Positions 45,545 through 56,430 of a DNA stretch of 64,000 bases are shown here, in pieces. How positions within the stretch are numbered: position 1 is the first letter of the stretch; every line of letters begins with the position of its first letter. The notes under the pieces were generated by a model. It searched no databases and had not been told where the DNA came from. It saw nothing but the letters and a program-made list of their open reading frames with translations. Made by a program: the position numbers and the translations under genes. This DNA comes from Icerya purchasi (Eukaryota > Arthropoda > Insecta > Hemiptera > Monophlebidae). The DNA lies in NCBI GenBank assembly GCA_039619475.1, contig CM077115.1:420368557-420432556 (forward strand). Direction: 5' to 3'.

Positions 45545-45847
45545 GGCCAAGCATTTTCTGGGAGTAGACAAACTACAGAAGATAACGGACCAATATATTA
45601 CTTGGAAGGTGGATCACCGATGAGTGAATGTTCGCAAGTGCGCGAATGCTGTCAAGTAAATGTAAACAACGAACAAGAGTGTCATCTTCAGGACGGCTAC
45701 GCTGGACTGCGGCCGAAACAGCAGGCCTCCGCTCGAAGATCGTCGCTGGCCAACGTGTGGTCCACCATTTCAGGTTACGTCTGCTCCATCAGAACACTTG
45801 CCTCAAGCTCTATGCGCCGAAGACCCAGCCAAATGTACGACTTATGA
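45545..45847 (+). CDS. In-frame 100-codon extension after the TGA (possible readthrough)
   Basis: Directly after the TGA the same frame stays open for 100 codons: GQAFSGSRQTTEDNGPIYYL, then EGGSPMSECSQVRECCQVNV, SARRSSLANVWSTISGYVCS and a basic end SMRRRPSQMYDL before TGA at 45845–45847. Composition is coding-like (GC-rich, mixed residues, few AT-rich codons), unlike the AT-rich DNA beyond 45950. The codon following the stop is GGC (TGA G), not the TGA CTA context known to be leakiest. Alternatives: a recent nonsense allele or sequence error, or an alternative splice that skips the TGA. A SECIS-dependent selenocysteine is unlikely, as no reason for one is seen. Confidence 0.55.
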   Translation, partial: GQAFSGSRQTTEDNGPIYYLEGGSPMSECSQVRECCQVNVNNEQECHLQDGYAGLRPKQQASARRSSLANVWSTISGYVCSIRTLASSSMRRRPSQMYDL

Positions 45848-47193
45848 ACATTCGCCGACCCTGTTCCGAACTAGACGCTACTTTTATCGCCTCCGTAGCA
45901 CATTACTTCGATCGAAATTAGTTTAAGAACGTTACCGAGCCGTAAACTGTTTCTACTTTAGGCACTAAATTCGCAGTGCACCGTAATTCAAGAAATTACA
46001 TTCGAATCTTAAAAAGAGCCACGGTACGCAATAGTTTTGCTCGATACCGTTTTGTTTGTTTTCTCTCTTTTTTAGTAGTCGTTAACATACTTCATCCGAT
46101 CTCCTGCTAGTTATCATCTTTGAATTATCATCCGTATTATTCTCGTAAATTCTCAGTCAATTTCACTGCCTAATCTTCCCTATTTCTACCTTTCAAACTC
46201 CGTTTAAATGAACGGTAAGCCTATTTTCATTGACTCGAGTTTAGCCGCTTCCCGTTTAATGCTCTGTTTAACTTTCATCATTGACAGATTTTTACTAAAA
46301 TATATAGTACCGAACATTTTAAAACTGTTCTATAAAGTTTTCCCTCGGCATATGTGTAAACAAGAAGGTCTTTACGAATAACGCGAAAGTGTATAATAGT
46401 TGCACTTGAACTCTTTCGACAATTACAGATTCTCAAAGTGTCACGGTAATAGTTTTTTTCTCTTGTAATTAGTAAAAACCATAGCTTTAAGGATTGTTTT
46501 CTTTGGTGAGTTTTGTACAACATGGAACTTGCCAGCTTAGCAACAAAGTTAACACTCCTCCAAACCGGAAAACGGTCTCCATTCACATCTACTGATACAA
46601 CCGACGATTTCTTTGAAGTGTATATACTTTTATGCCTGACGGTCATACAACATGTTTGCGATGCAACTAAAGTCCTCGATGGAGTAGTCAACTCTCAGTG
46701 CCGCTCAAAAAAGTGTGTATTATCAACAGAGATTGCGTTCAAAAAGTTGTTTCTTATCGATCACTTTCATTCAGAGCTTCTTTCGTTCTCTGCCTCACCG
46801 TCTAAACCATTAGTCATTCACAAGGCTAAGCATACTTAGGTGAGCCAATTTTCACGGATTAAAAAAGAAAAAAAATATCTGCAGAATGAATACTACTAAA
46901 CTCTCCATCAAAGAGGGAAACTTTCTCGGACGTATCGTAAAAGAAGGGACAGCAAAGATTAATCATCGAAGGCAACTCGATAGAAGAAGGTCACAAAATA
47001 CGTCGCCCGTATATCTCATAAGCTGGATATTTTCATAGCATTGAAAAATACTTTCGACCTTCGAAAACCTATTACTGCAATAAAGATAATCAACTTCCGA
47101 AAGAAGAATTATCCATAAAATACATTTAACACAAACTAACTTTTGTTGAGATTCGACACATCGCAAAATACAATCTCCCACTTCAGCACAGCC
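45848..47193 (+). other. Probable 3' untranslated/flanking region, unassigned frames
   Basis: It follows the coding end. AT content rises quickly after about 45950. A less AT-rich block at 46500–46830 has open frames on both strands that resemble nothing I know. An AATAAA at 47275–47280 is one possible polyadenylation signal, but nearer unseen variants are possible. Confidence 0.3.
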
Positions 47194-47271
47194 GAATACG
47201 TTAGAATACGTCTAGAATACGTTAGAATACGTCTAGAATACGTCTAGAATACGTCTAGAATACATTAGAAA
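47194..47271. repeat. Minisatellite of TAGAATACG(T/C) 10–11-mers
   Basis: About seven units, TAGAATACGT and TAGAATACGTC mixed, creating a ladder of TCTAGA sites. Confidence 0.95.
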
Positions 47272-47689
47272 GTAAATAAAAAATTCCTCATGACGAAAAA
47301 TAACGTAAGTTTTACATTTGAAAGTGCACGTTGACGATACGTAGTAGAAGTATTTTTATCCGCTACCGCTTTTACTCATGAGATACGATCCTAACAGTAT
47401 GGATACTTTCAGTATGGTCGTGTAATTTTCGAAAAATCTTTTCAGTCAAAATATCAGCCACAATCCGCGCATTAGTTAAATAAGAGTACTCGGATATATA
47501 GCATTCGACGTTGCTTTTATTAGCAGACGACTAGGGCAGATGATTTAAGTTTGGCAATATTATTTGTTAATAATCATAAAAAACGTAGAGAGTACGGAAA
47601 AATTACAAAACCGTCGACTAATTTGAAAAAAAATTTGATCCGTTCTAGAATATAGATCTGAAACTAGTCAGTAGTTTTCTGTGAATTTA

Positions 47690-47942
47690 GCCTTTAAGGT
47701 GCTTGGCTACCAAACCAGAGGTGTCATGAGTTATCGAGACTTGTCTCGTTATCCAAGTCGCTCCCAGATATGTGCATAATCTGAAATTGAATATCGCTAA
47801 TACCACAGAAATTTAGGAAATTAAAAGCGGCCGAGAAAAAGGAACTGGCCTCACTACTCTCATTATTGCCACTTAGTACACTATCAACCATAACACTTCA
47901 CAACCCATGGTACTTTATCGTAGGACTTACTTTATTTTAATT
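47690..47942 (+). mobile_element. tRNA-derived SINE (family 1), sense copy
   Basis: Head TTTAGCCTTTAAGGTGCTTG, GCTACC, then CAGAGGTGTCATGAGTTATC, GAGACTTGTCTCG (box B-like). The body TCTGAAATTGAATATCGCTA is followed by GCGGCCGAGAAAAAGGAACT, and the end TTCACAACCCATGGTACTTT, ATCGTAGGACTTACTTTATT. Read this way it is the same order as the reverse complement of 14022–14340. Confidence 0.8.
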
Positions 47943-48615
47943 GAATATTATTTATTCCTTTTTTTTTTTATTATTATTATTATTTAAAATCAACTCTGCT
48001 TAAGGTGACTATTTTAATATTCTGAAATAGGATACTGATTAAAAATATGTTTTCTGAATAAGAGATTTCGAAAGTAGCGTGATCGTGACATGAGCAGGAA
48101 AGTGAAGAGCAGCAGGACTTTGATGAATTATAGAAGAAAATTGTAGCAAATTCTTTTTGCTCACACTGAAAACGTTGAAAGGCATCTTTTGAAAGGTAGC
48201 TACGCGAAATATCAGTGCGTCCATTCGTAATCGTTTGAAAATACTTTTATCGATAACTATACACTGGTATATCATTAAAAATGTCCTATACAAGAAGCGT
48301 GAAGCACATTTTCCGAATAAACTTTAAGGAATTATAATCAATTACCGCCATCATAAACTTTATGCATTTGTTAAAAAGTCATTCCATTGCAACATTTTGT
48401 AACAGTAAAACAATTTTAAACTCGGCATTCATAAAGATTCAGTAATGAATTTTTGCTAGAGCCCAAACGGTTCAAAAACATTACCATAATCATGTATCGT
48501 AAAAGGAAAAAGCATGCTCACTTTGTCTTGAAAAAAAAAAAAAAGCGAATAATACAGAAAAATGAGTCGCATTAACAAAATCTTAACACTATCCTTTACA
48601 CGTGTTAGGCCTCGG
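47943..48615. other. No gene seen
   Basis: AT-rich, with an (ATT)n tract near 47971–47990; no supported feature. Confidence 0.45.
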
Positions 48616-48619
48616 TTTG

Positions 48620-50035
48620 ACTTTTTTTTTTTTTTGGTTCATCAACCGGGGAGACCTTTACCCGGGATCAATTAAAAAAGGAAGGAGTCAATTATATCTT
48701 TATACGATATATCGAATGTTGTCAGTAGGAAGGAACAAATAGTGGGAATAATGTACGGAGAAGGAAAAGACAGAATATAAGAGGCGCAATATGGAGTAGG
48801 ACAAGTCGCAGCAAACTAGAATAGAAAGAAGAACGCTCAGCGGAAAACAATAAATACTTAATAAACACATGATCACCATCTTAAACACGTTCTTCGTTTG
48901 AGTAGACAATATGGAGAGGCAACCAACGAAAAACAAAAACGAGAAGAGGAAGATAATAAAGAAGTATGGCTTAAGAGGGCAGACGAATAACGGAGACAAC
49001 AACAGAACGACGAGGTGAAGGAAACAAAGAGAACCATAGGTTAACAGAAAGATACTAGGTTGAGCAGACTGATAAAAAGAACAATTGTTAGAAAAGGAGG
49101 AGATAAAAACCTAAGGTGAAACACATTACACAGCGGAAGGAGATCAGAGGATGGGATTTTTCTTAAGAAAAGGAGTGAGAAGAAGTAGCAACCCGAGTAC
49201 CAAAGAATCAGCTGCTTCATTACCAAAAATTCCCGAATGGCTATGAATCCAAACCAAATCAATTTGAATGAAATGAAAGGAAGAAAGAACGTGTGAATAA
49301 GTGAACGTATATGGAAAATTATAAAATCACCTAAATGATCAGGTAGGGGAGAGCAGAAGGGCGATCGTGTAGTTAGATATAATCGAATGTTTAAAGGAAA
49401 GGTGATTGGAGAAAATGAAAATAGTCATTAATTCGTTTACGCGAATGTGGAACAGAAAGGAGGCAGATGAAAAGATTTTGACAAACTCTGGGAGGATAAA
49501 AGAGGCCCCGACACCATCCGACCTCTTCGAACCATCTGTAAACACGGGGTTACGTGAGATGGAAATTGAGAAATAGTACTGTGGAATTTCTGTCTAATAA
49601 GGGGCTTGGGGAAGAAATTTGGAGAAGTAAACATATTTGGAGGATGGCGCGGAGTTCAACGAAATTAAAAGAGGAGAAATAAGGAAGATTGTGTCAAAGG
49701 AAATTATGTAATGGCAAAACGAACTAAGCCGAAGAGAGATGAGGAATAAAGTAGAGGTTTTTGCGAGGTGTGAAACGCCAGATCTTAAAAATGGAAAGGT
49801 AGGAATGGATAAGAGTAGAGGATGTGAGTGGAAGACGCTTAGCAAGAAAACAATAGCCGAAATAAGATCTACGAATAGAAAGGGTCAGTGTATTAGATTC
49901 AGCAAGAACTAAAGGATTTAAGAGCACCAAGGCATAGACGAAGGTAAGAATTTTGAATTACATCTAATTTAGAGAATCGAGACTTAGGGCACAACCATAG
50001 AAAAATGAACGGTAATAAAATTTTGAACGGATGAT
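48620..50035 (-). mobile_element. Decayed long copy of the RT–RNase H family
   Basis: From 5' to 3' on the minus strand: LAESNTLTLSIRRSYFGYCF, LAKRLPLTSSTLIHSYLSIF (connection); MFTDGSKRSDGVGASFILPE (RNase H Asp motif); IPSSDLLPLCNVFHLRF; and a decayed tail down to a T-run at about 48621–48635 (poly(A) tail on minus). Each piece aligns to the copy at 35580–38443 but in several frames. It lies downstream of the host gene. Confidence 0.8.
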
Positions 50036-50129
50036 GGACTTATATTATAGAGAAATAAAGATATAATAAGAATCATCACCACATTTCTTTGAACATTATA
50101 ACCCAGCACACTAGTTAATTCTTATAGTT

Positions 50130-50210
50130 GATTTGTCCGGTAGCGGGGTTCAAAACCAGTTCCTCCCGAATAAGATCCCGCTACTAAATCAACTACGCCA
50201 TGGTAGTTGT
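50130..50210 (-). mobile_element. Possible tRNA-related SINE head (family 3)
   Basis: The minus strand has TGGCGTAGTTGATTTAGTAG, CGGGATC and later GGTTTTGAACCCCGCTACC, i.e. box A- and box B-like words about 30 bp apart. No acceptor-stem pairing supports a true tRNA gene. Extent unknown. Confidence 0.45.
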
Positions 50211-50237
50211 ATGTGACGAGTTAAGTAAACCTTATAA

Positions 50238-50423
50238 AGCTGGGGCTTCCGACTCCTTACTGTGCGTCTTACATCTTGTCCCTTCCTTCCCAGTCTGTTG
50301 TTCTTGTCCTTGGTTCCTTTATTTCAGCTGTCTCCAATCGAATTAGGTTCTAGTTAGTTGTCTCTTCTTCCCATTGTGTCTGGGCAATGGTCCATAGTTG
50401 ATGCGCCCAAAAAAAAAAAAAAA
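50238..50423 (+). mobile_element. 3' end of the RT–RNase H family with poly(A)
   Basis: LGLPTPYCASYILSLPSQSV, VLVLGSFISAVSNRIRF, stop, then TGTGTCTGGGCAATGGTCCA, TAGTTGATGCGCCC and A15. It is the cleanest example of the family 3' untranslated end and is strongly 5'-truncated. Confidence 0.85.
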
Positions 50424-50453
50424 GTAAAATATGCATTTTTCTTTCTTTCTTAT

Positions 50454-50702
50454 CTAAGCCGTTTTCGATGACTTATCGAACAGAATTGCTAAAAAGACAG
50501 ACAACTGAATGATCCTTCGTTCGTCTTCTTCGCTCCTGTCCTCGCCATCGTAACACACTTGTTTTTCCTCATTCACTTTTGTACATTTTTTTCGGTAATC
50601 TTTAATAAATCCACTGAAATCTTTCTTCGAGCTAACAATCTTTTTCGCGTTCCCCCTGATAATGATGGTACACGACACAGCAAATAGTTGCCAATAAAAC
50701 AT
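50454..50702 (-). CDS. Hypothetical small ORF (82 aa)
   Basis: ATG-started minus-strand frame. It opens with a hydrophobic stretch (MFYWQLFAVSCTIII) that could be a signal peptide, followed by a charged region with two Cys (KDYRKKCTKVNEEKQVCYDG) and a hydrophobic segment (LSVFLAILF). Composition is better than most frames here, but no homology is recognised and no splice context was confirmed. It may be chance. Confidence 0.25.
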   Translation of the reverse strand: MFYWQLFAVSCTIIIRGNAKKIVSSKKDFSGFIKDYRKKCTKVNEEKQVCYDGEDRSEEDERRIIQLSVFLAILFDKSSKTA

Positions 50703-50704
50703 TT

Positions 50705-52015
50705 TCTTCCATCACGACTATGAATATTTGCGTTGCTCTTTCATTTATTTCTTTATATTTTAATTAAACTGACCGAACTGTAACTGTTCTCTTTTGCTCC
50801 GAAGCGAGAAATTATCACTACTTCCTTCACTAAGTGAATTCCATGTGTTGTAAATTCTTTTGCTAAGAGTGCTTCGAATCATTTTGAATTATTTGCACAA
50901 TTTTTAAATTATTTCGGGTAATTTTATATATGAAAAGCTGTGGAAAAAAAACGCGCGAATCTTATTTTTTTTTTTTACATGGATGGGACCAAAATATTAA
51001 GCTACCGTTGTTCGAAATAAAATCTGAGTTTAAAAAAGCGGAGCCATTAAGACCAATAGCTGTGAACAAATATGTGAGAGCTGTTATCGAAGATACCCGG
51101 TGATGGTTACGTTAATGTAACTGAAAAAACCAACGATTATCACGAAACAATGAATTGTGGAAAAACACGACGAAAGAGATACACGCGTAAATCTTAATTT
51201 CTCGCCACATATTTTTCGAAAATATTTTATACAAGCTATTTAATCAGTTCTTACAAAGACGTATTCGAAATATAAATAAATCGTTTTCAATTTTGACCAG
51301 TTAGGCGGAAAATATATTCAATATTTTTAGGTATGAAATTGTTTATAAAAACAGAATTTTAATTATCATTACGAGTCGAGAGTCATCGCAGTTTTGTAAA
51401 TTACAACTTATTGATTAGGAATTGAATTTTATAAAGGTGCAAAAAAACGTAACTGGACGATGTAAGTTTTGCAGCCAAGAACAGAAAAGTGAAGGATTGT
51501 AGATTAGAAAAACATCGGAGGAGATTGTTAGAAAAAAAGGCGACTAGTAAACTGGGTAAAAAGAAAAAGTGGAAATTCTTTTCTTTTTCTTTCGGGAGGG
51601 GGGGGTGTCAGTAAAAGATCTTTGCCTAGGAGTAATTGGAAAAATAAGAGCCAGTTAGGTAGAGAGGAAAGTTAATTTATGGTCTAAAAACGGGAACTGA
51701 TACTGACTTTATGACTAAATTTAAAAAAAAAAAAAAAAGTGAATAATAATTCGATAAATATATTTACATTCCAAGTTGCTGTTACAAATTACTATGTATC
51801 AGTTTTACATAGCAATACTGAAATTACTTTCCATAAAATATTGCGCGTACTTTAGACGAAACGAATTTATACCGGTAAAAGTTGATGTCGTGATCTTCTT
51901 CAGAACATTTTTTAAAAAAATCATCCGTTTGAGCACCCCTCTGAAGGAAGAAAAAATTCTAAACTTTGAACTTATTAACACAACGGGGGGGGGGGTAGAT
52001 TTCATTTGAATGTAA
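50705..52015. other. No gene seen; contains G-runs
   Basis: AT-rich sequence with isolated G-runs at about 51597–51606 and 51983–51994 and an A-run at 51722–51738. No supported gene. Confidence 0.4.
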
Positions 52016-52049
52016 CATTTTGGTTAACGAACAATTTCTTAATTTTAAA

Positions 52050-52453
52050 TTTTGCCATTCTTATCAACGCTCCGCGATCCTTTCCTTAATCAGACTGCCT
52101 TTTAATCACTCCCTTCTACCCTCTTCACGGTTTCGTTTTTCCCTGTCCTCCTCTCCCAATTGTCCCCTTTACAGTCACATCTCGCCACTCATATGTGACG
52201 TAAACCACATCTTCTTTGAATGCCCTGCCCTTGATTCTGAGCGCTTTGTTTTGTACTCCAAAATAATGGCACTGGGTCTTCCTGCTCCGTATAATTCTTC
52301 CTTTGTCCTTTCCGTTCCATCTCCAGATATAATTCCTGTACTCCAATGTTCCCTAAGCTCTAAATCGTCTCTCTATTTAACCCTTTCCATAATTTCTGTA
52401 GTTGTCGGGTCAAAGCCGCTGGCGTTCCTAAAAAGAAAAAAAAAAAAAAAAAC
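52050..52453 (+). mobile_element. 3' fragment of the RT–RNase H family, second subfamily, with poly(A)
   Basis: RSAILSLIRLPFNHSLLPSS, RFRFSLSSSPNCPLYSHISP, LICDVNHIFFECPALDSERF: the pre-knuckle and knuckle region, in one open frame. The 3' end GTTGTCGGGTCAAAGCCGCT, GGCG is the subfamily signature, followed by an A-rich tail (52430–52453). Confidence 0.85.
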
Positions 52454-52667
52454 GAAATAAAATAAGAACTCTTGAAACTTTCAGTAAAAAATCTGGTACG
52501 CGTCACATAGTTAATAAATCGCACTACTCTGTATTCCCTGAACATATGAAGGAACGAATTAATATGTAAAAAGTATAATGAAATCTGGATGCTGTTTAAT
52601 ACCGATAAAAGCGAAAATTTCAAATAACAGCGAAATAAATTATGCTTAATTTATCGCAATAACAAGT

Positions 52668-52720
52668 AAAGTCAAGGAAGTCCGAAAATATCCTTGATAA
52701 GACATGACGATAAGGGATCA
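52668..52720 (-). mobile_element. Tail piece of SINE family 1
   Basis: AAGTAAAGTCAAGGAAGTCC, ATATCCTTGATAAGACATGA resembles the (TTTAC) tail and adjacent end of the copy at 14030–14080. Only about 50 bp. Confidence 0.45.
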
Positions 52721-52739
52721 TGAGAGCTTTCTTTTCCTT

Positions 52740-52992
52740 TAAGGTATCCTTTATATCTTTTTTCGTCTACACATTTATTTCCCTTCGGACTGCTAATTGC
52801 ACGAGTTCTAGTACCGATCTTTTTTGACTCCCTTGCTATCTCTCCATAGTAGTTCTGGCCGTCTCCACCTTCTCCGAATAACTTTTTTAGTGTCCTCAGT
52901 TTCTTTTTGTCCTACGTTCTTCCTTCTTGATGGGTAATCGTCCATAGCTGACAAGTCCAATAAAAAAGTAAAAAAAAAAAAAAAAAAAAAAC
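52740..52992 (+). mobile_element. 3' end of the RT–RNase H family with poly(A)
   Basis: The end GATGGGTAATCGTCCATAGC, TGACAAGTCCAATAAAA and A22 matches the family 3' untranslated end (TGGGYAATGGTCCATAGTTG). Upstream coding is too decayed to read. Confidence 0.6.
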
Positions 52993-52998
52993 GATAAA

Positions 52999-53350
52999 GG
53001 ATCATTCAAGTATTACGGAAGCAGGCTTAGGGGGCGGGGGGTTCAATTTTTTCTTACTTTTCCTGACAAAGGGAGCGGGGGGGGGCATATTATAAATCTT
53101 ACGTAAGATAAAAAAAATTATAAAATAATAAAATGTTTCCGAAACAATATTTATAATTTAAATTAATAATTCTATTTTTATTATTTTATTACGGTATACC
53201 GCGAAGTTCTTTTCATATTTATTAAAAGTTTCGAAAAAATTCTTACGTCATATCATTTGGGAGAGTTCATAATTTTCCTATTTTTGCTTATACAAGGGGG
53301 TGGGGGTCCAAAATCATTGAAAGTTTGCTTATGTAATACTTGAACGCTCC
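52999..53350. mobile_element. Short non-autonomous TIR element (MITE-like) with G-runs
   Basis: The left end GGATCATTCAAGTATTACGG, AAGC and the right end, reverse complemented, GGAGCGTTCAAGTATTACAT, AAGC form about 24-bp terminal inverted repeats with a few mismatches. G-rich runs follow inside both ends (GGGGGCGGGGGG; CCCCCACCCCC on the reverse). About 350 bp, AT-rich middle, no coding capacity. The wording (CAAGTATTAC(G)TAA then C/G-runs) is widespread in insect genomes. The superfamily is not certain, so none is assigned. Target duplication unresolved. Confidence 0.75.
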
Positions 53351-53665
53351 CTAATGTGAAGTTAAGCTTTTCATAATGTACTTTTCCCTATTATCTAGTA
53401 TACCTATGAAATTTTCTTACAAAATTTTGAAGGAACACACGTGGAAAAGATAACCAAAAAACATAATGTTGGAAATTCTTTATTCTAATCTTTTTCATTT
53501 CGTCGTATAATTTTTTTTTTTTTTTCGTTATTTTTTTCACTTGTAGATGTCTATGCAATCAAGTCTTTAATAAGGATCCGAAGCAAATGGCCGGAGCCAG
53601 TTCCTTTCTCATGGAACCTGTCCTTACCCCCTCCCCAGAGATAATTTTCTGATATAACCAATATT
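53351..53665 (-). mobile_element. SINE family 1, interrupted copy
   Basis: TGTGAAGTTAAGCTTTTCAT, AATGTACTT (53358–53386) matches the tail region of 14022–14340. After about 170 bp of unrelated sequence come GGAGCCAGTTCCTTTCTC and AGATAATTTTCTGATATAAC, CAATATTCGG, matching its middle. The tRNA head is absent. Confidence 0.65.
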
Positions 53666-54383
53666 CGGTAAGCGCTCAAACTTACTACCGCCAGTTCATT
53701 TTTGCCAAGATTTTAATTTGTTCATTTACCACTGTTTTCCACACAGAGTTCTAACTAATTCAAAATATGGAAAACAGCAATACTAAAATCTGAATAACAA
53801 AAAAAAACGTACGAATGAAAAAAAGACGCTATTTTAAAATTAATTGGGTAAAAATAAAAGTTGGAATTTTAAGATTATCACTTGCTGAAGAAGTATATTA
53901 TAAATTTAAAAATGATGTAAGCACCAAATACTTCTCCTTAATACGCTGGATACATTTTTGTTGCGGTTCGGCAAACATTGTGATACTTGTAGAAAGTAAA
54001 ATTTCGCGATATTAGACAGAACAAAATCTCTCCGGTTACTGTTAAAACTTAAAACAAAAATAAGGCGAAAAAATTAAGAAACGTCGTAAATTATTTTAAA
54101 ATTACAACTTAATTTTAAATGGTAATTTAAAATTTTTGTAATCAATTTTTTAAATATCCCATTATAATAAAATGATGCAAAGTAATTTAAAGTTGTAATA
54201 TTTAAATTATTTAAAATGTATTTAAAAATTTTTAATTACAATTTATATTTATTAATATAATATATTACTAAGAGACATCGATGTTGAAAGTACGAGCGAT
54301 GTCCTGCAACAATACAAACGAAAAAAGCAAAATGAACTGATGACACTAATGTAGCCTTTTACCCAATATTAAATTTCAGGATA

Positions 54384-54385
54384 GG

Positions 54386-54464
<79 letters not shown>
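54384..54464. repeat. Long (AT)n microsatellite
   Basis: Nearly pure TA for about 80 bp. Confidence 0.97.
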
Positions 54465-54470
<6 letters not shown>

Positions 54471-54477
54471 AAGCTGC

Positions 54478-55045
54478 AAGAAAAAAAATCGTACAGACCG
54501 TTCTATAGTAGCTAGATAATTAATTTTTTGTTTAATCGAAGTATTTTCTTCGTCACATCATAAGCAAATAATAAGGCCCTCAAAATTTTAAAATTAAAGG
54601 GTCCAAATTTCGAAAAATGTGAAAATTAAGTTTTAAGAAACAAATTTTTAAAAAATTCCGCAGCCGGTTCTATATGAGTTATGGTAACAATTTTCTTTTT
54701 AATGTGTACACTAAGGTCTCCAAAATCAGGAAAAATAAAAGATTCGAAAAATTTTGACATTTAGGGACCAAAATTTGTGGTGAAAATGCATGCTTAAAGC
54801 GGTAACCCCGGAAACTAAAAAAAAGTCCACAGCTCTTTCCGTGGTAGTTGGAAGGTCACTCTTTTTTTTAAATGATGTATTTTAATCGTAAGAATATAGG
54901 AAAAATACGAAACCGCCAAAATTTTGAAATTAAAGGGCCCAAATTATTTTGAAAAATATAGAAACCAAATTTCAAGGAAAAAATTTTTAAAAAATTCTGA
55001 AGCCGGATATAAGTTACGACATTGATTTTCATTTTAACTTGTATA
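54478..55045. repeat. Satellite-like tandem array, unit about 168 bp
   Basis: Corresponding points recur at about 54501 (TTCTATAGTAGCTAG), 54668 (TTCTATATGAGTTATGG), 54834 (CTTTCCGTGGTAGTTGG) and 55005 (GGATATAAGTTACG), each followed about 75–90 bp later by a AAATTAAAGGG(T/C)CCAAAT-like word. Alternate units are closer to each other, suggesting a higher-order dimer of about 335 bp. The array is flanked by (AT)n on both sides. Confidence 0.75.
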
Positions 55046-55058
55046 TATATATATATAT
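55039..55058. repeat. (AT)n microsatellite
   Basis: Pure TA tract closing the tandem array. Confidence 0.95.
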
Positions 55059-55059
55059 G

Positions 55060-56240
55060 CACCTGGAACAAAACAACTCTCGAAAACCGATTATATCGCT
55101 GGTCTGAATAAATACGCTTTTATATATCAAGTTTTTTGCCCGAAAAATTCAAAATCGTTATCAGTTATTTCGATGGCTAATTTCACTGTTATTTTTAATT
55201 GTTAACGAAAACCGAGAAAAGTTAAAATTTTATTTACAACGTAGATCCAAACCTAAAAATTCGATCCTTAATAGGTAATTTGTTTTTCCGTCTCCGGTTG
55301 CAATTTTTTCCATCGTCTTTCCTACCGGCGGCACAAATTTATTAACGCTGTATAAAAATATAATAACAGAAAATGATGACCCTCGTCTAAAATGGGTACC
55401 AGATATGAGAAAGAGCCGTTTCATTCGGAAGTATCATTAAATTTGTGCGGTTGTTATTAGATTCGACCAACTAGCAGCACATGCTCTTCGTTCCGAAATA
55501 TTATTACGGATATTTCGGACGGTTTTATTTTTAAAAATATTTTTTTGTAATCAAAATTAGATACATTTCTCATATGCTATATGTTTCTTAAAATAGTTTA
55601 CTAATTTTTTTCTTCAAATATTTCTCTTTAATCATAATAGCGCTACAAACTAATAATTACTATTTTAAAATACACTTAAAAAAAAAGCCTAAGTTTGTAA
55701 AAATACCACGTTTTTTCTTTCTTAATTATAATATTATTTTTATAACTTTCAAAAATTCAATACTGCGCTTTATTTCACTATAAGAACAACGCCACAAATT
55801 TACTGATACTTTTCGAATAAAACGGCTCCTCATCTGTTCTCTGAGAATGATGGAGCATCAAATGGCCGATGTCGCACACATACATATATCATATGCTATA
55901 TAAGTAATAAAATTACCTTAAATGTATATCTGCTTCTGGTCAGAACACAATCGAAAAAGGTTTCGAACAATATTGCTCTCCACCACCGTCGCAGGAATAA
56001 TAATAGAGGCTCCTGAATTTCATTTCTAAAAACTTGAAAATATGTTTACATTTCCAGTAGCAGCTATTAATGTACAAAGGCGAGTTCTATCTTGGTGCAT
56101 GAAGAAAATGCTATTCGCCTAGTAATTAAATTCGTAACTTCTTTAACTTGTGTGCAAAATCCGGTGAAACATCTGCTAAAAGTGATTTCATCATCGACGA
56201 TATTTTTAATATACTTTAAAACACAGACGATCCAGAGTGT
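55060..56240. other. No gene seen
   Basis: AT-rich; no supported feature. Confidence 0.45.
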
Positions 56241-56243
56241 ATA

Positions 56244-56430
56244 CTTCCGCCCGTTATTATATATTCATCGTCCGATTTAATATTTAAAAAGTCAAAAACG
56301 CTAACCTAACACGTGGAGTAATAATTGTAAAATCGCTAAACTTTCGCCCATTATTATATATTCATCGTCTAAGCTGAAAAAAAAAAACAACTAATCTAAC
56401 GTAGAATGGTAATTATGGAATCGCTGGAGG
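56244..56430. repeat. Tandem duplication, unit about 97 bp
   Basis: CTTCCGCCCGTTATTATATA, TTCATCGTC (56244) and CTTTCGCCCATTATTATATA, TTCATCGTC (56341) start two units. Both continue to a TAA(C/T)CTAAC word and AATTGT/TATGGAATCGCT. Confidence 0.85.

Noticed and set aside
46278..46839. Overlapping open frames of 137 and 108 codons on opposite strands
   Set aside because: Neither shows a known motif or splice context; opposite-strand overlap in a less AT-rich block is expected by chance.
48700..49002. Leu/Phe-rich minus-strand frame that looks like a membrane protein
   Set aside because: It is a shifted reading of the decayed RT–RNase H retrotransposon tail.
50130..50210. True tRNA gene
   Set aside because: Box-like words are present but the acceptor stem does not pair; a SINE head is more likely.
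56295..56400. CTAACCTAAC words as a telomere-like repeat
   Set aside because: Only isolated single units; they are part of a 97-bp tandem duplication.
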